Source: Burkholderiaceae bacterium
GTDB lineage: Bacteria; Pseudomonadota; Gammaproteobacteria; Burkholderiales; Burkholderiaceae_C
Direction: 5' to 3'
NCBI GenBank assembly: GCA_030695205.1
Contig: JAUYTN010000011.1
Location: forward strand, 30,234-94,233
DNA: 64,000 nt
Below are positions 48,101 to 57,700 of this stretch, in pieces. The notes below the pieces were generated by a model, which did no database searches, was not told where the DNA came from, and worked only from the letters and a program-made list of their open reading frames with translations. Both the position numbers and the translations under genes were made by a program. The stretch's first letter is position 1. Every line of letters begins with the position of its first letter.

Positions 48101-48140
48101 ACGGTTCCTTTCAGGTCCGGCGGTGTGCCGGAGAGGGGGC

Positions 48141-48171
48141 TTGAAAATCAGTCAGCCGCGGATTCTAAAAT
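48141..48171 (+). promoter_or_regulatory. Putative sigma-70 promoter of gpmA
   Basis: TTGAAA, 19 bp, TAAAAT, ending 50 bp before the gpmA ATG, inside the 120 bp divergent region with yibN. The spacer is slightly long. Confidence 0.35.
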
Positions 48172-48220
48172 GCGCGGCTTACCTGTTCACCAGCCCCTGC
48201 CCATCGCGCACCCCCAACCC

Positions 48221-48964
48221 ATGCACACACTTGTCCTGATCCGCCACGGAGAGTCCACCTGGAACCTTGAAAACCGCTTCACCGGCTGGACCGATGTGGA
48301 CCTGACCCCCACCGGCGTGGAGCAAGCCCGCAGCGCCGGGCGCCTGCTCAAGGCCGAAGGCTACGAGTTCGATGTAGCCTACACCAGCGTGCTCAAGCGC
48401 GCCATCCGCACCCTGTGGCTGACGCTGGACGAAATGGACCGCACCTGGCTGCCGGTGGTCAAGGCCTGGCAGCTCAACGAGCGCCACTACGGCGGTTTGC
48501 AAGGCCTGAACAAGGCCGACATGGCCAAGCAGTACGGCGACGAGCAGGTGCTGATCTGGCGCCGCAGCTACGACACCCCACCGCCCGCCCTGGAGGCGAA
48601 CGACCCACGCAGCGAGCGCGGCGACATCCGCTATGCCGGCCTGAGTGCCGAACAAATTCCACTGACCGAGTGCCTCAAGGACACCGTGGCCCGCGTCATT
48701 CCGTACTGGAACAACACCATGGCCCCGGCCATCAAGGCCGGGCAGCGGCTGGTGGTGGCCGCCCACGGCAACAGCATCCGCGCCCTGATCAAGTACCTGG
48801 ACGGCATCTCCGACGCCGACATCGTCAATCTGAACATCCCCAACGGCATCCCGCTGGTCTATGAGCTGGACGACGACCTCAAGCCCATCCGCAGCTTCTA
48901 CCTGGGCGACGCCGAGGCCGCTGCCAAAGCCGCCGCTGCCGTCGCCAGCCAGGGCAAGGCCTGA
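48221..48964 (+). CDS. gpmA: 2,3-bisphosphoglycerate-dependent phosphoglycerate mutase
   Basis: 247 aa glycolytic enzyme interconverting 3- and 2-phosphoglycerate. [20 protein letters not shown] carries the phospho-histidine; [20 protein letters not shown] and [15 protein letters not shown] complete the active site. Length is normal for the dPGM form. A GC-rich hairpin (48991-49021) follows the stop. Confidence 0.97.
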   Translation: MHTLVLIRHGESTWNLENRFTGWTDVDLTPTGVEQARSAGRLLKAEGYEFDVAYTSVLKRAIRTLWLTLDEMDRTWLPVVKAWQLNERHYGGLQGLNKADMAKQYGDEQVLIWRRSYDTPPPALEANDPRSERGDIRYAGLSAEQIPLTECLKDTVARVIPYWNNTMAPAIKAGQRLVVAAHGNSIRALIKYLDGISDADIVNLNIPNGIPLVYELDDDLKPIRSFYLGDAEAAAKAAAAVASQGKA

Positions 48965-48990
48965 GACCTGGGTGCCACAACCGCGGCGGC

Positions 48991-49021
48991 TCACCCCCGG
49001 GCAAGCCAGCCCGCGGGGTGA
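48991..49021 (+). terminator. GC-rich hairpin after gpmA
   Basis: TCACCCC-CGGGC...GCCCG-C-GGGGTGA, a nearly perfect 12 bp stem (one bulged base) with a 6-base loop, 27 bp after the stop. No T-run follows, so it is either a weak terminator or an mRNA-stabilising hairpin. Confidence 0.5.
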
Positions 49022-49136
49022 CCCAGGAGCCGAATGATCCCTGGCAGCCGGCCCTGAGCGGGGACATGCAGGGAACCGAGTCGGCCAGCGCCTGTCCCAA
49101 GCGTATATTCACGCAACTTTTTCTGAGGTAAGACGT

Positions 49137-50621
49137 ATGGGGCAAAAGCTCAAGATCGCGGGCTGGGTCGCAGTGGGTGCGTTGGCAGGGGCGCTGACCA
49201 CCGTTCAGCTCCAGGCCACCGCCCGCGCCGGGCTGGCGCCACTGCCACTGGAGGAGCTGCAGCAGCTTGCGGCGGTGTTTGGCATGGTCAAAACCGACTA
49301 CGTGGAGCCGGTGGACGACAAAAAGCTCATTTCCGATGCCATCAGCGGCATGGTCTCCAGCCTGGACCCGCATTCGCAGTACTTCGACAAAAAGTCGTTC
49401 AAGGAATTCCGCGAGGGCACCAGCGGCCGCTTTGTCGGCGTGGGCATTGAAATCACCATGGAAGACGGCGTGGTCAAGGTGGTGTCGCCCATCGAGGGCT
49501 CGCCAGCCTTCCGCGCCGGCCTCAAGACCAACGACCTGATCACCAAAATTGACGACACCGCTGTCAAGGGCCTGAGCATCAACGATGCCGTCAAGCGCAT
49601 GCGCGGCGAGCCCAACACCAAGGTTGCACTGACCGTCTTCCGCCGCGACGAAAACCGCACCTTTTCGGTGACCATCGTCCGTGAGGAAATCAAGACCCAA
49701 AGCGTCAAGTCCAAGGTGGTCGAGCCCGGCTATGGCTGGCTGCGGGTGTCGCAGTTCCAGGAGCGCACGGTGGAGGACGTGGCCCGCAAACTGGAGGAGA
49801 TGGCCAAAGCCGAGCCCAAACTCAAGGGTCTGGTGCTGGACTTGCGCAACGACCCCGGTGGCCTGCTCGACGCCGCCGTGGCCATTTCGGCCATGTTCCT
49901 GCCCGAAGGCGTGACCGTGGTCTCCACCAACGGCCAGCTGGAGGAAAGCAAGTTTGTGTACAAGGCCGCCCCCCAGTACTACCAGCGCCGGGGCGGCCCA
50001 GACCACGTCAAGCAACTGACCCAGGCCACCGGCGGCAAATTCAAAACCCTGCCCCTGGTGGTGCTGGTGAACGAAGGCTCGGCCTCGGCCAGCGAAATCG
50101 TGGCTGGGGCCCTGCAAGACCACCAACGCGCCACCATCATGGGCAGCCAGACCTTTGGCAAAGGCTCGGTGCAGACCGTGCGGCCACTGGGGCCAGACAC
50201 CGGCATCAAGCTGACCACCGCCCGCTACTACACCCCCAAAGGTGAAACCATCCAAGCCAAGGGCATCGTGCCCGACGTGATGCTGGACGAGACCAAAGAC
50301 GGCAACCTGTTTGCGGCCCTGCGCACCCGCGAAGCCGACCTGAGCAAGCACCTGACCAATGCCAATGGCGACGACAAGGCCGCCACCGAGGCCGAGCGCG
50401 CCGCCGAAAAAGTGGCTGAGCAGCAACGCGAGAAAGAGCGTGAGCAGGCCCGCCTGCGGCTGGAAGAAGAAAACCGCAAGAACCCCGGCGGCCGCATCCT
50501 GCCTGAGTTCGGCAGCGCCGAAGACTTCCAACTGCAGCAGGCACTGGCGCAGCTCAAGGGCCTACCGGTACAAGTCAGCAAAACCCTGACCGCCCGCAAG
50601 GAAGAGAAGAAAGAGAACTGA
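49137..50621 (+). CDS. ctpA: Carboxy-terminal processing protease (S41, CtpA family)
   Basis: 494 aa. A signal anchor (AGWVAVGALAGALTTVQL) is followed by a periplasmic region: PDZ domain about residues 95-165 (GVGIEITMEDGVVKVVSPIE), S41 core with LDLRNDPGGLLDAAV, catalytic Ser in VLVNEGSASASEIVAGAL and Lys in GSQTFGKGSVQTV. A long charged helix (AERAAEKVAEQQREKERE) follows and the tail is Lys/Glu-rich. It trims C-termini of envelope proteins. GAGGTAAGACGT precedes the ATG. The MoeB/ThiF gene follows 5 bp later. Confidence 0.95.
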   Translation: MGQKLKIAGWVAVGALAGALTTVQLQATARAGLAPLPLEELQQLAAVFGMVKTDYVEPVDDKKLISDAISGMVSSLDPHSQYFDKKSFKEFREGTSGRFVGVGIEITMEDGVVKVVSPIEGSPAFRAGLKTNDLITKIDDTAVKGLSINDAVKRMRGEPNTKVALTVFRRDENRTFSVTIVREEIKTQSVKSKVVEPGYGWLRVSQFQERTVEDVARKLEEMAKAEPKLKGLVLDLRNDPGGLLDAAVAISAMFLPEGVTVVSTNGQLEESKFVYKAAPQYYQRRGGPDHVKQLTQATGGKFKTLPLVVLVNEGSASASEIVAGALQDHQRATIMGSQTFGKGSVQTVRPLGPDTGIKLTTARYYTPKGETIQAKGIVPDVMLDETKDGNLFAALRTREADLSKHLTNANGDDKAATEAERAAEKVAEQQREKEREQARLRLEEENRKNPGGRILPEFGSAEDFQLQQALAQLKGLPVQVSKTLTARKEEKKEN

Positions 50622-50626
50622 CCCCC

Positions 50627-51382
50627 ATGGACGACGCACAGCTGCTGCGGTACTCGCGGCACATCCTTCTGGACGAACTGGGCATCGAAGGGCAGGAGCG
50701 CCTGCTGGGTGCCCGCGTGCTGATGGTGGGCGCCGGTGGCTTGGGCAGCGCAGCCGGGTTGTACCTGGGCAGCGCGGGGGTGGGCCGACTCACGGTGGTG
50801 GACCACGACACCGTGGACGCCACCAACCTGCAGCGGCAGGTGGCCCACACCCTGGCGCGCGTGGGCACACCCAAGGCCGAGTCCCTGCAAGCGGCCATTG
50901 CCGCCATCAACCCCGACGTGCAGGTGCTGCCCGTCACCCAGCGGGCCGACGACGCGCTGCTGGCCCGCCTGGTGGCCCAGGCCGACGTGGTGCTGGACTG
51001 CACCGACAACTTTGCCACCCGCCACGCCATCAACCGCGCCTGTGTGGCTGCCAAGGTGCCGCTGGTGTCGGGCGCGGCCATCCGCCTGGACGGTCAACTC
51101 AGCGTGTACGACCCGCGCGATGCTGCCTCACCCTGCTACGCCTGCGTGTTCCCCGAGGCCGAGGCCCCCGAAGAAACCCGCTGCGCCACCATGGGCGTGT
51201 TTGCGCCGCTGGTGGGCATCATTGGCACCATGCAAGCGGCCGAGGCACTCAAAATTGCCAGTGGCATGGGCAGCCACCTTGCGGGCCGCCTGCTGATGCT
51301 GGATGGCCGCCGCATGGAGTGGACCGACATCCGCCTGCCCCGCCACACCGCGTGTGCGGTGTGCGGACACCGCAGTCACTGA
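50627..51382 (+). CDS. HesA/MoeB/ThiF family adenylyltransferase
   Basis: 251 aa E1-like enzyme. RYSRHILLDELGIEGQERLL, ATP-binding VGAGGLGSAAGLYLGSAGVG, VVDHDTVDATNLQRQ, LDCTDNFATRHAINRAC and Zn sites CYAC and CAVC are conserved. It adenylates the C-terminal glycine of ThiS and/or MoaD. Since the thi operon has no thiF, it may serve ThiS as well as molybdopterin synthase, and so feed both thiamine and the FDH cofactor; this is inference. It starts 5 bp after ctpA and its 3' end overlaps the convergent isocitrate dehydrogenase gene by 7 bp. Confidence 0.93.
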   Translation: MDDAQLLRYSRHILLDELGIEGQERLLGARVLMVGAGGLGSAAGLYLGSAGVGRLTVVDHDTVDATNLQRQVAHTLARVGTPKAESLQAAIAAINPDVQVLPVTQRADDALLARLVAQADVVLDCTDNFATRHAINRACVAAKVPLVSGAAIRLDGQLSVYDPRDAASPCYACVFPEAEAPEETRCATMGVFAPLVGIIGTMQAAEALKIASGMGSHLAGRLLMLDGRRMEWTDIRLPRHTACAVCGHRSH

Positions 51383-52869
51383 CCCTGGCCCAGCGCAAAA
51401 CCGCGCTCACCATCAAAGGTGCACAGGTTTTCGGTCTTGATGAAGTCCACCCCTCTCGCGGCCAAGGCCTGCATCAGCCCGATCAGGTCGGCATGCGTCA
51501 CCTCGCCGCCATTGGCAGCCACAAAGCGGCAGCGCCAATGGTCGGTGCAAAAAGTCTCGGCGAAGCCAGCGGGCCACACCTTGACGCCGCGGTTGGTGAT
51601 CATTTGCAGGACAAAAGCCGGGGTCACCAGCGCACTGAGCTGTCCGGCCAAAAAATCGGCGCTCACGGCTGGGGCATGCACGAACACATCCACCCCCACC
51701 AGTGCCTTGAGCGCAGGCGGGTGGCGCACCACCTGACCCAGGTTCAAGCGCTGCGCTGCCTGGCGCTCGGCCGGGCGGCCCCCGCTGCCGCTGCCGACAG
51801 GGTGGCCCGCGTAGGCCACAGGCTGTATCTTTTCAGGACCAAAACCCAAGCGCTCGATCACCGCATCGGCAAAGTCCATGCTGCCAAAAGGCTTGCCAAT
51901 GCTCAGACTCCCGTACAGCTCGGCGGTGTGCACCCCGTCCTCGATGGCACGCAGCCAGGCGTTGTGGATGGTTTCCGCCACCTCGGGCTGCCCGATGTGC
52001 ACCAGCATCTGCACCGCCGCCAGCAGCAGGCCAGACGGGTTGGCAATGCCCTTGCCCGCAATATCGGGGGCGCTGCCATGGATGGCCTCGAACATGGCCA
52101 CGTGCTCGCCGATGTTGGCACTCGGGGCCAGCCCGACTGAGCCGGTCAACTCGGCGGCGATGTCCGAGAGGATGTCGCCGTACAGGTTCAGCGTCACGAT
52201 CACGTCAAACCGCTCGGGCCGTGTGGCCAACTTGGCAGCACCGATGTCGATGATCATGTGCTCGGTTTCTATGTCGGGGTACTCGGCCGCCATGTCGTCA
52301 AACACCCGGTGGAAGAGCCCGTCGGTCATCTTCATGATGTTGTCTTTGGTCATGCAGGTGACCTTGCGCCGACCATGCTGGCGGGCGTATTCGAAGGCGT
52401 AGCGAATGATTTTTTCGCACCCGGGCCGGGTCACCAGCTTCAGGCACTGGAACACCTGGTCGGTCTGCCGGTGCTCGATGCCGGCGTACAGGTCTTCCTC
52501 GTTTTCACGGACGATCACCAGGTCCATGGCCGGGTGCAAGGTTTTGACGTACGGGTGGTAGCTCACGCAGGGGCGGATGTTGGCGTACAGGCCCAGGGTT
52601 TTGCGGATGGTGACGTTCAGGCTTTTGAAGCCCCCGCCCTGAGGCGTGGTGATGGGCGACTTCAGAAACACCCGCGTGCGGCGCAGGCTGTCCCAGGCCG
52701 AGGGGGGAATGCCCGAGCTGTACCCGGCCAGGTACTGGGCCTCGCCGATGTCGATGAATTCGGGGGCGATGCGGGCACCTGCGGCTGCCAGCACACGCAG
52801 GGTGGCATCCATGATTTCGGGGCCGATGCCGTCGCCACGGGCCACGGTGATGGGGGTCATATCGCTCAT
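51376..52869 (-). CDS. Isocitrate dehydrogenase, Thermus/alpha-proteobacterial type
   Basis: 497 aa. The N-terminal 330 residues are the isocitrate/isopropylmalate dehydrogenase fold: ITVARGDGIGPEIMDATL, LKSPITTPQGGGFKSLNVTI, YANIRPCVSYHPYV, VRENEEDLYAGIEH, MFEAIHGSAPDIAGKGIANP. The C-terminal 160 residues form the extra domain of the long TTHA-type enzymes (TIGR02924-like), ending DFIKTENLCTFDGE. It oxidises isocitrate to 2-oxoglutarate, NADP-dependent in relatives. ATG 52869 is chosen over 52890. Divergent from a LysR-family gene across a palindrome. Confidence 0.88.
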   Translation of the reverse strand: MSDMTPITVARGDGIGPEIMDATLRVLAAAGARIAPEFIDIGEAQYLAGYSSGIPPSAWDSLRRTRVFLKSPITTPQGGGFKSLNVTIRKTLGLYANIRPCVSYHPYVKTLHPAMDLVIVRENEEDLYAGIEHRQTDQVFQCLKLVTRPGCEKIIRYAFEYARQHGRRKVTCMTKDNIMKMTDGLFHRVFDDMAAEYPDIETEHMIIDIGAAKLATRPERFDVIVTLNLYGDILSDIAAELTGSVGLAPSANIGEHVAMFEAIHGSAPDIAGKGIANPSGLLLAAVQMLVHIGQPEVAETIHNAWLRAIEDGVHTAELYGSLSIGKPFGSMDFADAVIERLGFGPEKIQPVAYAGHPVGSGSGGRPAERQAAQRLNLGQVVRHPPALKALVGVDVFVHAPAVSADFLAGQLSALVTPAFVLQMITNRGVKVWPAGFAETFCTDHWRCRFVAANGGEVTHADLIGLMQALAARGVDFIKTENLCTFDGERGFALGQGQ

Positions 52870-52921
52870 TGTGCAGTCCTTTGGGGTCAATCAAGGGCTG
52901 CAGTGTCCAACGTCAAGTCAT

Positions 52922-52942
52922 AGAATTCAAATGATGAATTCT
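52922..52942. promoter_or_regulatory. Perfect palindrome in the isocitrate dehydrogenase/LysR divergent region
   Basis: AGAATTC-AAATGAT-GAATTCT, 7 bp arms with a 7 bp spacer, in the 97 bp between the two divergent starts. This is the typical site for autoregulation and target control by the adjacent LysR regulator. It lies 25 bp before the LysR ATG. Confidence 0.6.
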
Positions 52943-52966
52943 GATTAAACACATTGGCTTCTATCA

Positions 52967-53866
52967 ATGAATACCAACCGCCCTCCCCGCGCCACTTTCC
53001 ACCAACTTCGCACCCTGGAGGCGGTGGCCAGGCTGGGCTCCATCACCCAGGCAGCGCGCGAACTGCACCTGACACAGCCCACGGTATCGGTACAAATTCA
53101 GGAGCTGCAATCGGCCGTGGGTGTTGCGCTTCTTGAGCCTGCGGGGCGCGGCATTAGGCTCACAGAGGCCGGGCGGCTGCTGCAACAGACTGCCTTGCAA
53201 ATGACCGCACTGTGGCGAACTTTTGAAGACGATCTGCAGGCGCTGCAAGGCCTGGAGCGCGGAAAGCTGCGCATCGCGGGGGTGACCACCACCGAGTACT
53301 TCATTGCCCGTTGGCTCAAACAGTTTTCAGACCAACACCCCGGCATAGACATTGACCTGTCGGTGGACAACCGCGATGCCGTGGTGCGCCGCCTGGAGCG
53401 CGACGACACCGACCTGGCCGTGATGATGATGCCCCCCACCGCCCTGGCCCTGGAGAGCACTCCGTTTCTGGACAACCCGCTGGTGCTCATCGGCCCCTGC
53501 GGCCACCCGTGGGCCACCCGCAAACGCCTGCCTCGCCAGCTGCTCAACGACCAACGCTTGCTGATGCGAGAGCCAGGCTCAGGCACCCGGCTGGCCACCG
53601 AAGAATGGCTGCGGCGACACGCCATCCACCCCGATGCGCGCATGACCCTGGGCAGCAACGAGGCCATCAAACACGCGGTAGCGGCAGGGCTGGGCCTGGC
53701 GGTGGTATCGCGCCACGCACTGGCTGCCGATCCCGCGCAGGAGGGCCTGGCGGTGCTGCCCCTGGAGGGTTTTCCGGAGCTGCGCACCTGGCAGTTGGTG
53801 TGGCGCCGCGACCGTCGCCTGCCACTGGCGGCGGCGGCCTTTGTGCGGCATGTACAGGCCCACTGA
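52967..53866 (+). CDS. LysR family transcriptional regulator (CbbR-like)
   Basis: 299 aa. N-terminal winged helix (FHQLRTLEAVARLGSITQAA, LHLTQPTVSVQIQELQ) and a two-lobed effector domain from about residue 95 (GKLRIAGVTTTEYFIARWL, LVLIGPCGHPWATRKRLP, REPGSGTRLATEEWL, AVAAGLGLAVVSRHAL). The sequence is closest in style to CbbR/CysB-like members. It probably controls the divergent dehydrogenase gene through the palindrome at 52922-52942; the effector is unknown. No RuBisCO genes are in the window. Confidence 0.93.
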   Translation: MNTNRPPRATFHQLRTLEAVARLGSITQAARELHLTQPTVSVQIQELQSAVGVALLEPAGRGIRLTEAGRLLQQTALQMTALWRTFEDDLQALQGLERGKLRIAGVTTTEYFIARWLKQFSDQHPGIDIDLSVDNRDAVVRRLERDDTDLAVMMMPPTALALESTPFLDNPLVLIGPCGHPWATRKRLPRQLLNDQRLLMREPGSGTRLATEEWLRRHAIHPDARMTLGSNEAIKHAVAAGLGLAVVSRHALAADPAQEGLAVLPLEGFPELRTWQLVWRRDRRLPLAAAAFVRHVQAH

Positions 53867-53892
53867 GGCGCGGGCCGCCAGCAGCCCAGCGT

Positions 53893-53912
53893 CTGAAAGG
53901 TTGGCCTTTCAG
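53893..53912. terminator. Hairpin between convergent LysR and DUF6671 genes
   Basis: CTGAAAGG-TTGG-CCTTTCAG, a perfect 8 bp stem with a 4-base loop. It contains the stop codon of the DUF6671 gene (53909-53911). No T-run on either side, so it is at best a weak bidirectional terminator. Confidence 0.45.
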
Positions 53913-54787
53913 GGGTTGCAGCGGTCGCAGCGCGACGGGTCGGCACGCTGCGCGCCAGTCAGCGCCCGCTCCAGCGTGTGGGTGCAGCGCACACAGGCCC
54001 AGAGCTCGCCCTGGCGCTCGCGCGTGGGCGTGCCGCAAGCGGCACAAGGCAAACCCCGAACAACAGCCACCGGCCAGAACCCCGGCGCGGCACACACCGG
54101 GCACAACGACCGCCAGCGCCGCACCAGGTCGTGGCCCGCCTGAACAATCACGGCCTGCCGCGAAGGGTTGGCCATGGCACGCAGGTCGCTCTCCAGCCAC
54201 ACCAGGCCGCCGTCTGACTGGGCCTGCGCGGCCTCGAAAGCGGTGCGCAAGGCGGGCCAGCTGGCTATGCCTTTGATGACCCGTGGATCGTCTTCGCCAT
54301 TGGGGCGCACCACCAGCCAGTGCGTTGGGAAGCCGGCCTCCAGCGCCAACCGCTCGGCGGCGGCCCAATCGGCGACCACGCCAGTCTGGTTGCAGGCCAG
54401 GCCCTGGGCGATGCCCACCACCTCCACACCCAGGATGTCGTCCACCAGCACCAGCAGCTCGATGTTCCAGGGAAACAGGCCACTGGCCGGGTCGGGCACA
54501 AAGGCCCCCTCGCTGGCCAGCCCCCGCGGGCACCCGGACAGCTCCATGCCCTTGCGCGCCTTGGCCCGCGCCGCCTCCAGCTGGCTGCCAGGGCGCGGCA
54601 CCTCGCGGGTGAAGGTGCCCAGGGTGTCGGTGTCAAACCCAGTCACATGCGCCAGGACCCACCCCAGCGAATCGGCCAGCAGCGGCGCCAGCAGGGCCTC
54701 TTTGCCGTGCTGGGTCAGCAGCGCGACCCTGGCACCGCCTTGGGCGCCAGCCACTCCCGGGTCTTGCGCGTTGGGTATGTCCGCCAT
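53909..54787 (-). CDS. DUF6671-like protein with C-terminal zinc ribbons
   Basis: 292 aa, last gene of the RND operon, 5 bp after the permease. The N-terminal part is alpha/beta (ALLTQHGKEALLAPLLADSL, HVTGFDTDTLGTFTREV, then GFPTHWLVVRPNGEDD and VWLESDLRAMANPSRQAVI). The C-terminus has paired cysteines (LCPVCAAPGFWP, CAACGTPTRE, CVRCTHTLE, RCDRCNP), consistent with two zinc ribbons. I assign DUF6671 from memory of the family; its role is unknown. It looks cytoplasmic, unlike the other operon members. Confidence 0.75.
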   Translation of the reverse strand: MADIPNAQDPGVAGAQGGARVALLTQHGKEALLAPLLADSLGWVLAHVTGFDTDTLGTFTREVPRPGSQLEAARAKARKGMELSGCPRGLASEGAFVPDPASGLFPWNIELLVLVDDILGVEVVGIAQGLACNQTGVVADWAAAERLALEAGFPTHWLVVRPNGEDDPRVIKGIASWPALRTAFEAAQAQSDGGLVWLESDLRAMANPSRQAVIVQAGHDLVRRWRSLCPVCAAPGFWPVAVVRGLPCAACGTPTRERQGELWACVRCTHTLERALTGAQRADPSRCDRCNP

Positions 54788-54792
54788 GGTGA

Positions 54793-57700
54793 TCAGGTTC
54801 GGGGTTGACCGACCGCACGCCCGACGCCGCCTGCTCGCGCCCACACCCGCCCCAGCCACTGCGCCACATCGTCAATGTAGGTAAACACCGCCGGTATCAC
54901 CAGCAGGCTCAGGAAGGTGGAGGTGATGAGGCCACCGATCACGGCCACCGCCATGGGCGAACGGAACGACGAGTCCGCCGCGCCCCAGCCCACGGCAATG
55001 GGCAGCATGCCCGCACCCATGGCCAGCGTGGTCATGATGATGGGGCGGGCCCGCTTGTGGCAGGCATCCAGCAGCGCATCGAAGCGCGGCATGGGGGCCA
55101 CCACCGGATGGCCGTCCGAGCCGTCGTTGCCCCGGCGGGCCACGATGGCGTACTCCACCAGCAGGATAGAGTTTTTGGTGGCAATGCCCATGAGCATGAT
55201 GAGCCCGATGAGCGAGGGCATGGAAAAGCTCTTGTCCGCCACCAGCAGCCCCACAAACGCACCGCCCAGCGACAGCGGCAGCGCCGCCAAAATGGTGACA
55301 GGGTGCAAAAAGTCCTTGAACAGCAGCACCAGCACTATGTAAATGCACAGCACCCCCGTCAGCATGGCCAAGCCGAAGCTGGCAAACAGCTCGGCCATGA
55401 CCTCGGCATCACCCACCTCCACCACCTTCACCCCCGGCGGCAGGTTTTGGATGGCGGGCAGGTCTTGCACCAGCCGCGTCACGTCGCCCAGCGGCATACC
55501 CGAGAGCTCCACCTCCATGTTGACGTTGCGCGAGCGGTTGAAGCGGTCGATCACCGCCGGCCCGCTGGCCAACTCCAGCCTGGCCACCTGGCTGACCATG
55601 ACGGGGCCGTGGGTGCCCGCCACCGTGAGCCGCCCCAACAAGTCGATGTCCTGGCGGGCAGCACTGTCCAGTTTGACGACGATGGGCACCTGGCGCTGGG
55701 CCAGGTTGAGCTTGGGCAGGGCCGCGTCGTAATCGCCCAGGGTGGCGATGCGCAGCGTGTCGGCAATGGCCGCCGGGGTCACGCCCAGGTCTGCGGCGGC
55801 GGCAAAGTCGGGGCGGATGGCCACTTCCTGGCGCACCAGGGCCGCGCTGCTGGCAATGCTGCCCAGGCCGGGAATGGTGCGCAGATCTTTCTCAACCGCA
55901 GCGGCGGCCTGGGCAAGGGCCACAGGGTCTTCGCCTGTGAGCGCCAGCACATACTTTTCACCGGAACCGCCCAGGCCCACCTTGCTGCGCACGCCGGGCA
56001 GGTCGCTCAGCACCTCGCGCATGCGGTTTTCAATCACCTGCTTTCGCGGACGCTCGCCACGCGGCGTGAGCTGTATGGTGAGGGTGGCCTTGCGGACCTC
56101 GGCACCACCGCCGCCGGCAAACGGGTCGGTACCCGCACTGCCGCCGCCAATGGTGGTGTACACGCTCCTGACCTCGTCAACACCCGACAGCAGCACCCGG
56201 GCGGCCTCGGCACTGGCCAGGGTGTCTGTAAGGGTGGAGCCCGGGGGCAGCTCCAGGTACACCTGGGTCTGCGAGTTGTCATCGGGTGGAATGAAGCCTG
56301 TGGGCAGCAGCGGAATCAGCATCACCGAGCCCACAAAAAACCCAATGGCCGCCACCCCGGTGATGAAGCGGTGCTTCAGGCACCAACTGGCCCACACCAG
56401 GTAGCGCGGCATCCACCACGGCTCCCGGTGCGCGTTGGCATTGCGCTGCATGATGTAAGCCGCCATCATGGGCGTGAGCATGCGGGCCACCACCAGCGAG
56501 GCAAACACCGCCAGCGAAGCAGTCCAACCAAACTGCTTGAAGAACTTGCCCGCAATGCCGCTCATGAAAGCGGTGGGCAAAAACACCGCAATCAGGGTAA
56601 AGGTGGTGGCAATCACCGCCAACCCGATTTCGTCTGCCGCCTCCATCGCCGCTTGCAGCGGGGGCTTGCCCATGCGCAGATGGCGCTCGATGTTCTCCAC
56701 CTCCACGATGGCGTCGTCCACCAGAATGCCGATGACCAGCGACAGCGCCAACAGCGTGACCACGTTGATGGAAAAGCCCAGGTAATGCATGCCAATGAAG
56801 GCCGGAATGACCGACAGCGGCAACGCCACCGCCGACACAAAGGTGGCCCGCCAGTCGCGCAAAAACAGCCACACCACGACCACCGCCAGGATGGCCCCCT
56901 CGTACAGCAGCACCATGGAGCCGTCGAACTCCTCTTTCACCGGGGTGACGAAGTCGAAGGACTCGGTCAGCTCCATGTCGGGGTGGGCCGTTTGCAGGTC
57001 GGCCAGGGCCGCCCGCACGGCAGCGCCCACCTCCACCTCGCTGGCACCCCGGCTGCGGGCCACTTCAAAGCCGACCACAGGCTTGCCGTCGAGCAAGGCG
57101 GCGGCACGTGGCTCTGCCACGGTGTCGGTGATGGTGGCCACCTGGTCAAGCCGGATGCGCTGGGGCGGCACGTTGGGGTTGCCCCCGCCCACCGACAGTT
57201 CGATGCCCGCCAGCTCCTGCGCCGAGGCCACGGTGGCCAGGGTGCGCAAAGGCTGCTCGCTGCCGCCCAGGTCGGCACGACCGCCGGAAGACTCCAGCTG
57301 CACCTGCTTGAGCTGGCGGCTCACATCGGCGGCGGTGATGCCCAGCGCCAGCAGACGGTCGGGGTCCAGCTCCACCGCCACCTGCCGCTGGGCTCCTCCC
57401 ACACGGGTGACGGCACCCACGCCGCGCACCGACAGCAGCTTTTTGGTGATGGTGTCATCCACCAACCAACTCAGGGCCTCGACGTCCAGACTGGACACAC
57501 GCACCGTGTAGGCCAGCACCGGCTGGGCGGCCAGGTCTATTTTTTTGACGATGGGGTCGCGCACATCGGCGGGCAAATCGGCCCGCACGCCCTGCACGGC
57601 GCTGCGCACATCATCCACCGCCTCCTGCACGGGTTTTTCCAGGCGGAATTCGGCGGTGACGGTCACCGCGCCGTCCTGCACCTTGGTGTAAATGTTTTTC

